From NCBI GenBank assembly GCA_000697355.1, contig JNEN01000868.1:1-13903 (forward strand): a DNA stretch of 13,903 nt, given 5' to 3'. Both the position numbers and the translations under genes were made by a program. The notes beneath the pieces were generated by a model. That model did not search any database and had not been told where the DNA came from. It saw only the letters and a list, made by a program, of their open reading frames with translations. Positions 1 to 8,126 of this stretch are shown in pieces. How positions within the stretch are numbered: position 1 is the first letter of the stretch; the number at the start of each line of letters is the position of its first letter. The stretch comes from Syncephalastrum monosporum B8922. Its lineage: Eukaryota > Mucoromycota > Mucoromycetes > Mucorales > Syncephalastraceae.

Positions 1-2
1 GT

Positions 3-309
3 CGTCGTGTCAGGCTTCCAAGCCAATTACTCGCCGTGATCGAGGCGAAACCAGCACTGCCAGCAATTGTCAAAGTTGCAGACGGAACTGCGGCAGGTAA
101 TACTATCGTGCAACTCTATTCTTATTATCTCACTTGTTCCGTCAGACATGATCAAATATCTGCAAACCACGGAAAACAAAGTCATACTCGTGGTAATAGA
201 CTACGCTGGTCTGACTACGGACCCTGATGACCTTTTAGAGTTTATCAGGCAAAGTTTAAGAGAATCACTGCACCAACTGTTGTTTGAAGCTAATCGCCTT
301 CTTCTATAG
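3..309 (+). CDS. 3' end of an unidentified spliced protein gene (partial)
   Basis: The left edge cuts into a gene. Reading from base 3, a frame stays open to a donor at 97 (GTAATA), and a 49-bp intron 97..145 ends in CCGTCAG. The phase-1 join continues in frame from 146 to TAG at 307-309. The visible C-terminal portion is 85 residues. Exon 3..96 reads RRVRLPSQLLAVIEAKPALP and onward; exon 146..309 includes KVILVVIDYAG, a short beta-like hydrophobic run, then an amphipathic Leu/Glu/Arg-rich helix ending in FEANRLLL. I do not recognise the family. The intron length matches the introns of the neighbouring replication gene, which supports the model. The unspliced first-exon frame would also run some way into the intron, so the boundary is inferred from phase and splice signals only. 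Nothing can be said about function. Confidence 0.5.
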
Positions 310-922
310 CCAAAATGGAAGCATCAGCGAACTGGTCGTTAATCGCTTACCGGAAAAGTACCAGATGGAGCGCCACTCCCGAGAATAAATTCTGGACGAT
401 ACAGATTGACGAGACAAATTTTAATTACCTTTTCCGTCACCCAACAGAGTGTCTTTAAATTGCTGTTCCTCCATGGCTGTTAATGCTATACAGATAATAA
501 TATAAACCTTTTTGTAGCCAAGATGGCACCATGTTGCATATGGCATGAATCTCAGATAATAATAGAGGGCTTTATATATGCTGATAGGAAACAGAAGAAC
601 TCTACCATCTGGTACAGCTGTCTTTCGCCTGGATGACAGCATTGATGTGGTCTGGCAAGCTCTCGACGCGAGCTTGTTCCAGTTCAGTCGGTATTCCCAT
701 TTCTACTGTGTAAGTGGCCCCAAGCGACTAGCTTAGCAAGGCACAGGGATTATTGCACGGTACAATTTCATCCTTCGATAGCTATCACGTAAGCTTATTA
801 ATTCAACTTCTGTGGTGAGTGTAATATGCATCATCTGCAGATGAACCCACCCTAGAGAATACACAATATGCACAGAATTTTGGTTCTTCCGCTTCTGAAC
901 AGTGATCTTTCCGTGCGCAAAA
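310..922. other. intergenic, no supported gene
   Basis: AT-rich spacer between the partial gene and the Cdc45 promoter. Open frames on both strands (for instance a 73-codon minus frame at 421-642 and a 47-codon plus frame at 315-458) show no recognisable family, splice structure or codon bias. I see no RNA gene here. Confidence 0.5.
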
Positions 923-1055
923 TTTTGGAAACGCGAACGGGCAAACGCGCGCGCGGCGGGCAACCCGCGTTTGTGATTGGCAATATGACAACATTTTTTT
1001 TTTTCGTTTGCCGTTGCTCTTTCGTTCCGTTGTATGAAAACGCGTCGCCCGTGAC
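923..1055 (+). promoter_or_regulatory. MCB-like (MBF/E2F-type) promoter cluster of CDC45
   Basis: Upstream of the Cdc45 start there is a perfect MluI cell-cycle box ACGCGT at 1040-1045, plus ACGCG cores at 931-935 and 945-949 and, on the other strand, CGCGT at 966-970. They sit in a local GC island (about 929-970) inside otherwise AT-rich DNA. In yeasts, MBF (Mbp1/Swi6-type, Res1/Cdc10 in fission yeast) binds ACGCGT and drives G1/S genes, including replication factors. It is therefore reasonable, but inferred, that this cluster gives G1/S expression of the downstream gene. The 1040 site lies only 10 bases before the ATG, so it is probably transcribed or near the start site. Confidence 0.5.
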
Positions 1056-3368
1056 ATGGTACGCATTACCGAACCAGACTTCCAGGCGCGTTATGAAGAG
1101 ATCAAGCGAGAGGCTATCGATGGCAAATTGGTCGTATACGTGGCTTCAGACGTCGATGCCATCTGTGCCTGCAAAATACTCCATGCAAGTGCATTCTAGC
1201 AAGAAAAGAAGCAGCATTCTATACTTTATGTTAACTTCTTCATTCTTTACAGTCACTGTTGGTACGCGACTTTGTTCAGCACAAATTAGTGCCTGTCGCC
1301 TGTTTCAAAGATCTCGAAAAGGCTGTTAAAGATGATCCTTTGGTACTGTCTGCTTAGATCGATCCCGGAGCACAACCTCACTGAGTACCTTTTTGTAGAC
1401 TCGTGTCGTTGTCATGCTCAATTGCTCAGGCATGATGGATTTGAAGCAGCTGTTCGAAGACCGTGATGTCAAATTATATCTCATCGACAACCAACGACCT
1501 CTGTTTCTTGACTACTGCAGCAGCACAGAGCATGATATTGTTGTCTTTGATACTCAAGCCGAGAACCAGAAAGTTCAAACGTATATGGAAGCCCACGAGA
1601 GTACAAGAGTACGTGTTCACCTTTGACTTGATTTCCAACGTTGACGATGACTCTAGCTACACGACGGCGATAGCTCCGACCAAGACGAGGAGGACGAGGA
1701 CGAGGAGGATGAAGATGCACTGCCTCATCGGAGGCGACGCCTGAACGATGGTCAGGTACAGAGTCGAGTTAGGATGGTACAACAGGATCGAAGGTATCTA
1801 ATTAGGTCGGGAATAGGCGAAGCGAGAGTACCGACGACAACGCCAACGGGATGCACGGCTCCTGGCAGATTATTACAACTCGGGCACTTATTATACAACC
1901 TCATCCGCTGGACAAATGTATATACTTGCTGACCAGCTGGCCCGTACTGATAACTCTCTCCTTTGGTGGGTTTTTCGTGTATCTATCATGCGCTTTTGAC
2001 TGACCCTGCTTTAGGTGTGCCATCGTGGGTATAATGTCCCAGTATCTTTTCGAACGTATGGATACCGAGCGCTACAATGATTATGTCAACCTCCTCAATG
2101 CGGATGTCGTTCGCTTGAATGTCCCAACCCAGGATGGTGCACGCTCTGCAACGGACACCTTACAAAAGGAAGACGAGTATCGATTCATGCTGCTTCACCA
2201 CTGGAGTTTATACGACAGCATGTATCACTCCGGATACGTTGCCAGTAAATTGGCCGTATGGAGAGACTTTGGGCGCAGGCGCCTGAATAATATGTTTGCA
2301 AGAATGGGGTACGTCGGTGCCTGATGCTTCTCACACAATTGTACACCAAAATTCACCTTGTATTTCTTAGATTTTCATTAAAACAATGCCAGCAGGTTTA
2401 TACCCACACCGAATCAGATCTACAAACCTCCCTACGTCAAAAAGTTGAATCGGTAGCCCCCTTGTATGGCTTGACCGATATCATTTTCCCGAGCTTCTCG
2501 AAATCATTTGGCTACAAGCATCTCTTTACTGCGAGTGATGCCGCATATTCGATCGCGACTTTGCTCGAAACAACGCCCGAGACAGCAAGCCGTCTGGGAG
2601 AAAAAGCCCACTGGAATGCAGAAGACGATCTTCAGGCACTGCGAACAGATTCTTTGGATGTAGGCGAAGGCCTCCATAGCGCGCGGCGACCTTGGTGGAT
2701 GCGGAACTTTTACATGGCTTATGATGCTGTCGATATGTAAGTTCTTTGGATCTGGAGACGAGACAGGGCTTATATAACTTTGTTCACAGCTCGGAAGGCT
2801 TACTCCATGGCATTACGCTTTGCAAGAAACTGCAAAAGGCCATTGTGCGGCAAGGCACAGCGATTGTCGACAACAAGCTCGCCAAAAGTTCGCTTAAATT
2901 TCGCAATATCGTCATGCGGGATGGGCCCGACCTTCATCTCTTCCAACACCCCATTACATTGACAAAGCTGGCCTTGTACCTTACCGATATATATAGAGTA
3001 AGATCGCATATACCTGTTTTACGGTATTAGCTTACCCATGTTCGTTTCGCCAACAGGAACATGGCAACCGTAATCTTCCTATTGTGCTATCTTCCTTAGA
3101 CGCTGAGAATGGATCCTATCTCGTCATAGCCCATGCACCCGCACCCATGTTTGGCAGCACACAAAAAAAGTAGGTCACCCACAGCTTTTTTGCATCTGAC
3201 TTTAACACGTGGTTCCATCTTAGTCGTTTCGGGATAGCTTTTCAAGAGGCGGCCGAGAAATCGAAGGCACGTGTCTCGTTTGACAGCTTCGATCCAAGCG
3301 TAGTACAGGTCCATGCAGACGATATCGAGAAGTTTTTACAAAACATCAAATTACGGCATGTCCACTAG
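1056..3368 (+). CDS. CDC45: DNA replication initiation factor Cdc45
   Basis: Complete gene. Exons 1056-1184, 1253-1342, 1399-1608, 1657-1755, 1817-1965, 2015-2308, 2371-2736, 2790-2997, 3057-3169 and 3224-3368 join in phase to 1803 nt (600 aa), close to the usual family length. Cdc45 joins Mcm2-7 and GINS to form the CMG replicative helicase at origins; it has an inactive RecJ/DHH phosphoesterase fold. Visible landmarks: VVYVASDVDAICACKIL near residues 27-42, the NCSGMMDL strand-turn near 80-87, YLIDNQRP at 100-107 (family form usually DSHRP or DTHRP), an Asp/Glu-rich loop followed by RRRR at 146-174, the LADQLARTDNSLLWCAIVGI block, and FGYKHLFTASDAAYS. The C-terminus matches the family pattern RFGIAFQEAAEKS. 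Introns are 48-68 bp. The first intron needs a GC donor to keep frame. The gene is preceded by MCB-like sites. The family assignment is firm; individual splice sites are inferred from phase and homology. Confidence 0.95.
1185..1252 (+). other. GC-AG intron (intron 1 of CDC45)
   Basis: The exon reads ...AAA ATA CTC CAT and is followed by GCAAGT, the strong consensus for the rare GC-AG intron class; the intron ends TTCTTTACAG. Splicing at GC gives ..ACKILH|SLLVRDFVQHKLVPV.., which matches the Cdc45 family in this region. Using the GT four bases later (1189) puts the downstream exon out of frame (ITVGTR...). Length is 68 bp. Confidence 0.75.
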
Positions 3369-4417
3369 CACGCTATCTATCCTGTCTGTTCACTTTTGTC
3401 TTGCATTTGTGAGGGTTCAACTCAAATTACTCAGCTGTGTTCCACATCTATACCCATTTAATTTCTCACTCTCGGGCTCCTCAAATGATACAAGGCGAGT
3501 CAGAGCATGCGAATATCCCTAAAGAACATTTGCGAATATAAAACATGGCATCATGGGAAACCTACGTCTGTAGTTGCTACAGGCGATCTCTATTATTCTT
3601 TTTGCATGACCCCAGAAGCAGTGAAGATTCGATTTTGTACTGAAATGACTGTGTTGGTTCAAAATAAAAAAGCACAGCGAAGCTCTTGGCCTCAGTAAGA
3701 TCGTTGTTCTTACTTGATTATATGCATTTTCCGTTTCTCGTTTTTGTCATACGACCCTGTGGCTTGAGCCGGGAGGATTAATGCCTTTCGCGCAAAAACG
3801 CCACGATATACAGTATGCTGTCTGTCAGAATGCTTCGTTCATTATCCCAATTCCCTCAGATCAATATGCAAGATAATTCGCGTGTCTATACCAAAAGTCA
3901 GGGAAAGCTATTCATCTCAGACTTCGCAAGCACATGACTGCTCACCAGCCAGCGTCCGTACATCTCTGGCTAAAAATATATTTTGGAGAGGTCTTTATGC
4001 TTTGATACCAAAGAAGATACATCAGAAACTTCGAAACGGGTGGCCAAAAGGTCAAATCGGCAATATTCTACATCGACACTGCGGTGTATAGATAATAAAT
4101 TCAATCCATGCTGAGAAGAAAAAAAAACCTAAATCGACACTGACAAACCTCAAGAAATCAGAAATCTGTATAAGATGATCAAAGACTAAGAGGAACTTCT
4201 TCTACTGGGATGAACCCAATACACCGCAAAATCAAGACAGAAGACATCGACAGGGCAGAACCGTATCATGTCGCGCCCGTCGCAAGCGGAAGCACTCAAG
4301 ATTGAACTGGCCAGACTACCCTTGGAGTCATACTAATGCCAAACAGGCCGTGGGCCTTGCCGATAATCCTGCCTGGAAAAAAAATAGTGAGGACATTGAC
4401 AACCATCACATATTGAT
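3369..4417. other. gene-poor spacer downstream of CDC45
   Basis: About 1 kb with no convincing gene. A 69-codon plus frame at 3882-4091 and a start-less plus frame at about 4178-4420 look protein-like in places, but lack splice support. The second of these is antisense to the candidate minus-strand exons near 4300-4470. There is an A-rich run at 4117-4127. No tRNA or other structured RNA was recognised. Confidence 0.4.
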
Positions 4418-4914
4418 TTAGCCAGAAAAAAGAAATAAGACGGTCGAATAAACCATCTCGCCATCCGGTCGCCTGTTATGAGGATACAATTTTTTGAGTT
4501 TTATATGGGACTTACATCCAATTTTTATTGCCAGCATTCATGAATGATACGATGGTGCTAAAGAGGGCGAAAAGATGGGAAAAGAAATAAAGCTTGTCGA
4601 TACGGTGGACAGAGAGTCTGTTTGTAAAGGCATTTGAAGACGTTTGGAGGGCGGTGGAGATAGTGAAAGCATAAAACTCGGTTGCGTGACGTGAGATGCA
4701 TACAAATATAAAATGTTGCTAGTGCTTTCAAGCATGTAGTGGCCGAACTTTATACAGCTATCATATCTAGATATGGAGCAGCTTGACTGACCTGTTTACT
4801 TCGGATTATGGTGCTTGGGCTATTATACTGGTCAATCTTAAAACCAGCCAACTCTACCTCCGGACAGCCACATGTATGTTTTGCAAGCATTTGATTTATA
4901 TTAACTGCCTTCAT
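4418..4914 (-). CDS. candidate small spliced membrane-protein gene, possibly a decayed gene
   Basis: On the minus strand three segments join in phase with good splice signals: 4914-4792, 4718-4516 and 4472-4418. The introns are 4719-4791 (GTCAGT...CACTAG) and 4473-4515 (GTAAGT...ATAACAG). The product would be 126 aa, starting MKAVNINQML, with a hydrophobic stretch YFFSHLFALFSTIVSFM in the second exon, and ending MVYSTVLFLFSG. The middle exon is rich in ATC, ACC, GCC, CTC and TTC codons, as real coding DNA would be. A long pyrimidine tract lies just upstream, as in many fungal leaders. A separate downstream piece following a strong acceptor (TTTTTTTTCCAG at about 4377) encodes IIGKAHGLFGIS in another phase. 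Together these faintly recall Pom33/TMEM33-type nuclear-pore/ER membrane proteins, so a frameshifted relic is possible. The first ATG (4919) is an out-of-frame two-codon uORF. Function is not established. Confidence 0.35.
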
Positions 4915-4919
4915 TTCAT

Positions 4920-4982
4920 AAAGGAAAAGAAGAAAAAGAAGAAGGAAAAGAAGGAAAGAAAAAACAGAAAGAGAGAGAGACA
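4920..4982 (-). repeat. pyrimidine-rich tract (minus strand)
   Basis: About 60 bases of nearly pure A/G on the plus strand (C/T on the minus), beginning after 4920. It is simple sequence immediately upstream of the candidate minus-strand start at 4914 and could serve as a pyrimidine-rich promoter or leader. Read as protein it would give an artificial Leu/Phe-rich signal-like segment. Confidence 0.6.
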
Positions 4983-4999
4983 TTAGGCAGGGAGAGCAA

Positions 5000-5278
5000 T
5001 TACTGCCGGTGCAGCAGCACAACGCGCAGCGCCTTCTGCGCCCTGCACTGCTCGTTGGTGTGCGTTGCGGTTTTGTGGACCACGCACAGGTCCTCAGGGC
5101 GGGCACTCCAGTGCCCCAGTCGCTTGAGTTTCCCATGGGCCTGGATGGACGTGCCCCGCTTGGCGGCCTTGTCGCTTTGTAGCTTTGCGGAGGTGGTTTG
5201 AGTGGAGTTGTATGTGCACATGGTAGATCGAATATAGCCGTTCGTTTCCAACATCGACCCTTTATATCTACTCCTCAA
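5000..5278 (-). pseudogene. relic with a gag-like CHHC zinc knuckle
   Basis: A minus-strand frame of 93 codons ends with TAA at 5000-5002. Near its end is CVVHKTATHTNEQC, spaced C-x2-H-x4-H-x4-C. This is the retroelement zinc-knuckle spacing with the second Cys replaced by His, a variant common in LTR-retrotransposon gag proteins, and it is followed by a basic RAQKALR segment. Codons from about 5220 down to 5000 strongly prefer G or C in the third position (AAG, GCC, CAC, CTG), unlike the surrounding AT-rich DNA, so this was once a translated frame. No start codon, capsid, protease or reverse transcriptase is visible, so it is at most a fragment. It abuts and slightly overlaps the Fanzor-like relic, and the two may belong to a single decayed element. 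The gag assignment rests on one short motif. Confidence 0.45.
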
Positions 5279-5760
5279 GGTGTGAATCGAAACACCCTCG
5301 CCATGACCGTTGCTTGCGACAAAACCTCAGTAACGCCGGGTTTGTCGCCCCATACTTCGTACTTGTTCTGCAATGCTTCGTATATCGCAATTTCCGTGAC
5401 ATCTCTGACATTTCTCCTTCTGTTCTATGCCTTGCCGGAATAAAGCCCATACCGTGGCCATCGCTTCTGATATGGCCAGTGAACATGACCGGAGGTTCTG
5501 ACTTTGTGATAGCCGCCAGCATATTGGGAAAGCCGATGGCAGAACAGTCGAAAGTCTCGGCGAAAAGCCGGAGGATGTCGTCCCACTTTTTCTTGGCCTG
5601 GTGGGAACGCCTGCTCGTTGACATACGAGCATCGCCTGCTCAGAAGGAAAGACGGCGCCAGGCTGAAATACGGTCGTTGCTGAGCTACTTGATGGGCTTC
5701 TGGAGTAAAGCAGTCGCCGAGCTGCACCCCGGCAGCATTACCACTCAGGTAGCGGCGCAA
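5275..5760 (-). pseudogene. frameshifted Fanzor-like (eukaryotic TnpB-related) nuclease relic
   Basis: Going down the minus strand, three frames succeed one another, each open and GC3-rich where the previous one fails. First, 5760 to about 5600 carries PYFSLAPSFLLSRRCSYVNE, resembling the 'FSLLP..S..RRYV.I' beta segment of Fanzor proteins. Next, about 5624-5430 carries KKWDDILRLF and then FTGHIRSDGHGMGFIPAR, resembling the conserved 'G.I.TDG.GVSF...R' segment. Last, 5424-5275 carries VWGDKPGVTEVLSQA and RVFRFTP, resembling the RuvC-I 'WG.DPG.T' segment and the 'R.FS..EYY' block after it. The order and rough spacing match the family. Fanzors are transposon-carried RNA-guided nucleases in eukaryotes. 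Here the RuvC-I Asp that should precede Pro-Gly reads Lys, at least two frameshifts are present, and everything after RuvC-I (RuvC-II, zinc ribbon, RuvC-III) is missing or unrecognisable, so the copy is dead. The call is from motif memory without alignment. Confidence 0.5.
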
Positions 5761-7299
5761 GTTTCAATTTTGCGCCTTGTATCAATAATGATGTCTTGAT
5801 TTCTCTGACGGGACGGCCGTGAAAGTTCCTCCATATCGATACGGTTTTGATATTTACTAACAGCGTCTTGGATGGATGGGTTCAAATCCTTCAAGCCTAA
5901 CTTTTGCCCTTTCCTACCACAGCTCAATGTGAGATCAGCGACGTTTTTCATTTTCTGTTACCGTTTTCTTACGGTGGTGCATCATCAAGGTCCATCGTGG
6001 CGTTATCGTCCAATGCCCAATGGTTTTGACGTTCCATCTATTTGGAAGGAGGAATCAGCTGGTCAAAACATACGGATCACTATGTGTGGTAGACTGATAT
6101 TACAATTCGTAATCGGTACAAACGCTAAAAGTATAGACTGAAAGACAAAGGATTAGAGCCTTTCAACGACCTCCATATTTATTGGTTATTTTTAAATAAC
6201 ATATATTTGCAATCAATATAAGATGAAGAGGCGAACTACCCCTGAATGACGAGAATCTATAACAAGAGAAGTGTAAACATCGATGTTGCAAGGCTGACGT
6301 CAACTGCCGAACATTTCCCTCAAAAGTACATGTGCATATGTATCGTGATTCAAAGGTCGCCGTTTGTGCTTCAAGTTGTTCTTCAGATATTCCTTGACTC
6401 AGCCGACTAAATAAAATGAAAGTTACAAGTTTCAAGTGATACCTCATAAAATCTAGTATCAGCCATCAACGATCATGCGGGACGGAAGTTTCTCTCGTCG
6501 GTAAACGGCCGGTCGGGCAATCCAGCCCCCAAATCTTGATACAGGAGGGATGTAAACTTGCTGAACGATCGCTAACAAACTTGGCCCTTGCATGATCACA
6601 CTGCTTTGCTTGTTGTTCATTGCTATATACTAATTTATCTTTCAGAACGTGGTCGTGCTACGTGTACATCATCGACGACACAAAAATAACGTACCTTTGT
6701 TGAAAAAAAAAAAAACGTCATTGACATGGTGTAATGTGTGCCGTATGATTTTCGGTCTCCTACGTGGACCCGGGACCTTAGCAACAAGGAACGAAAAGAG
6801 CAGCCTTGCTGCAAACACATGTATACAAAACCTTTTTTTAGACCAGGCTCGGGTTCCTTTTGAAACGAGGCCCCCTACATATAGTATACATAAGCGATTT
6901 GATACCTTCATATACTGGAGGGATCATCGTTGAAGACACCAAAAGAGATATTATTGGTAATGCCCAAATGCATTGTATCCCAATGTACAACAAGGCTTTC
7001 TGCTCTAGATATGTAAGAAGTCATCATATATCCAAAGACGCAAATCTAGAGCGTGTGGTTTATTCTCGTTGTGCAATGAATCAGTATTTCCTTTCCAAAA
7101 AGTGAAATGTTGCCAGTCGGTAATATCAGAACTGCGCCTGTCCCACATGGATGACCCGATGGTAATATCTCGGTTTTATTCCTTTTACGGAAAAACTTCT
7201 CAGTTGCGCCTATCTTCTCCTGCATATTTCTTTGTTGTCAGTGAATGAAGTCTTGTTCATGCCCAGGACGCTTCCGGCGCCTCATTTCTATTAAAAAGA
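5761..7299. other. intergenic, no firmly supported gene
   Basis: Low-GC DNA with scattered frames of 60-94 codons on both strands and no recognised domain. The minus frame at 5745-5951 (LKDLNPSIQDAV..) may be a further N-terminal remnant of the relic next to it, but its codon bias is weak. An A-run lies at about 6702-6713. No RNA gene was seen. Confidence 0.4.
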
Positions 7300-7310
7300 T
7301 ATATATAAAA
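7300..7310 (+). promoter_or_regulatory. TATA box of the 40-aa microprotein gene
   Basis: TATATATAAAA lies 60 bases before the ATG at 7370. The spacing suits a start site near 7330 and a leader of about 40 bases. Confidence 0.5.
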
Positions 7311-7369
7311 CGCTGTTCCCTTCCAAGTAAGCATACCTTAACACCTGCCTACCAGACTGTCAAGACGAT

Positions 7370-7622
7370 ATGGGTAAAGTAAAGCTCTGGAGTTCAGTAT
7401 GCTTCATTAGTACGCTAATGTTGCTAAGATTTACTTAGAGGCCAGCTTACTATTGGTCCAGAGTATTATATGTGGAGGCTACATTTCCTGCTTGGCTTAG
7501 CCTTACCAATCAGGTATGATATTGTAGTTCAAATTTGGCGAAAGTGGATCTGACATTTCTATTATATATGCCACAGATACAAGACCCTCTTGGACGCGCG
7601 ACAACTACAGCAGCACCGATGA
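7370..7622 (+). CDS. putative 40-residue single-pass membrane microprotein
   Basis: Exons 7370-7373 (ATGG only), 7441-7513 and 7577-7622 join to 123 nt. Intron 1 (7374-7440) starts GTAAAG and ends TTAGAG; intron 2 (7514-7576) starts GTATGA and ends GCCACAG. The product begins MGQLTIGPEYYMWRLHFLLG, continues LALPIRYK and ends QLQQHR before TGA. It has one short hydrophobic segment (about residues 15-25) flanked by Arg, Lys and Tyr, and a basic, Gln-rich tail, the look of small accessory subunits of mitochondrial or ER membrane complexes. I do not recognise the family. Support comes from the TATA box, an intact frame over two introns and sensible codon use. The weak point is the first acceptor: TTAG two bases earlier is the better-looking site, but it gives an early stop. 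Alternative joins using the GT at 7379 change the N-terminus. Confidence 0.45.
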
Positions 7623-8126
7623 ATAGGTACTTGTATTGCGTGGGATATGGTGTGTCTGCCAACTTCGAAAGAGCTCAGTTTATATTAATGACATCGTCTC
7701 TCTCTCCTATTTTTACAATCTGCTCTGGTATTTTTCTTCGACTTCGTCGGCGTTTGAGTAGTCTATTAGCTCATCAAAAACTCAATAGACTATGGTAGCG
7801 CGACGTCAAGATAAAAGCCAAAGTGTTCGCTCGCCCTTAGTTTGCAGCTTTACAGGAAAGAACAACTAACGAGCAGATAAAATAAACTGTCTCTTGTTTC
7901 CTTGGTTGGTAAGCACTGTCATAAACATAGCGAATGAAAGCCATTCTATTTTCGCAGAAAATTGGGAATATAGGGACCCACCCAGTGATGCACCAGCTGA
8001 CCCGGCTAGGAAATCAACAACGTACGACTTTCCACCGTGTTTTTCCTATTAAATTTGTGGCATGATCCGTTGTATAGTATGGTACAAGTATCCAAGTCGT
8101 AGAGTTTAACTTTATTGAGTATCCTT
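7623..8126. other. intergenic, nothing recognised
   Basis: AT-rich spacer between the plus-strand microprotein candidate and the convergent minus-strand polyQ gene; it should hold both 3' ends. No RNA gene, repeat or coding signal was recognised. Confidence 0.5.

Noticed and set aside
868..1329. 153-codon plus-strand frame spanning the CDC45 start
   Set aside because: It runs through the promoter, exon 1 in the wrong frame, and intron 1; the Cdc45 frame is clearly the coding one.
3882..4430. Tc1/mariner-like transposase relic on the plus strand (KIHQKLRNGWPKGQIGNIL and NAKQAVGLADNPAW)
   Set aside because: The pieces vaguely recall helix-turn-helix and Tc1 linker segments, but they lie in different, stop-interrupted frames with no DDE motif or terminal repeats, and part of the region is better explained by minus-strand exons.
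4750..5136. Longer minus-strand protein with a Leu/Phe-rich signal peptide upstream of MKAVNINQ
   Set aside because: The hydrophobic run is simply translation of the pyrimidine tract, and the part before it is an off-frame shadow of the gag-like relic.
5314..5799. 161-codon plus-strand open frame
   Set aside because: It is the antisense of the GC3-rich minus-strand relic; its length comes from that bias, and no domain is seen in it.
5880..5900. tRNA T-arm-like GGTTCAAATCC
   Set aside because: The flanking bases do not form the T stem, and no matching D arm or acceptor stem is present.
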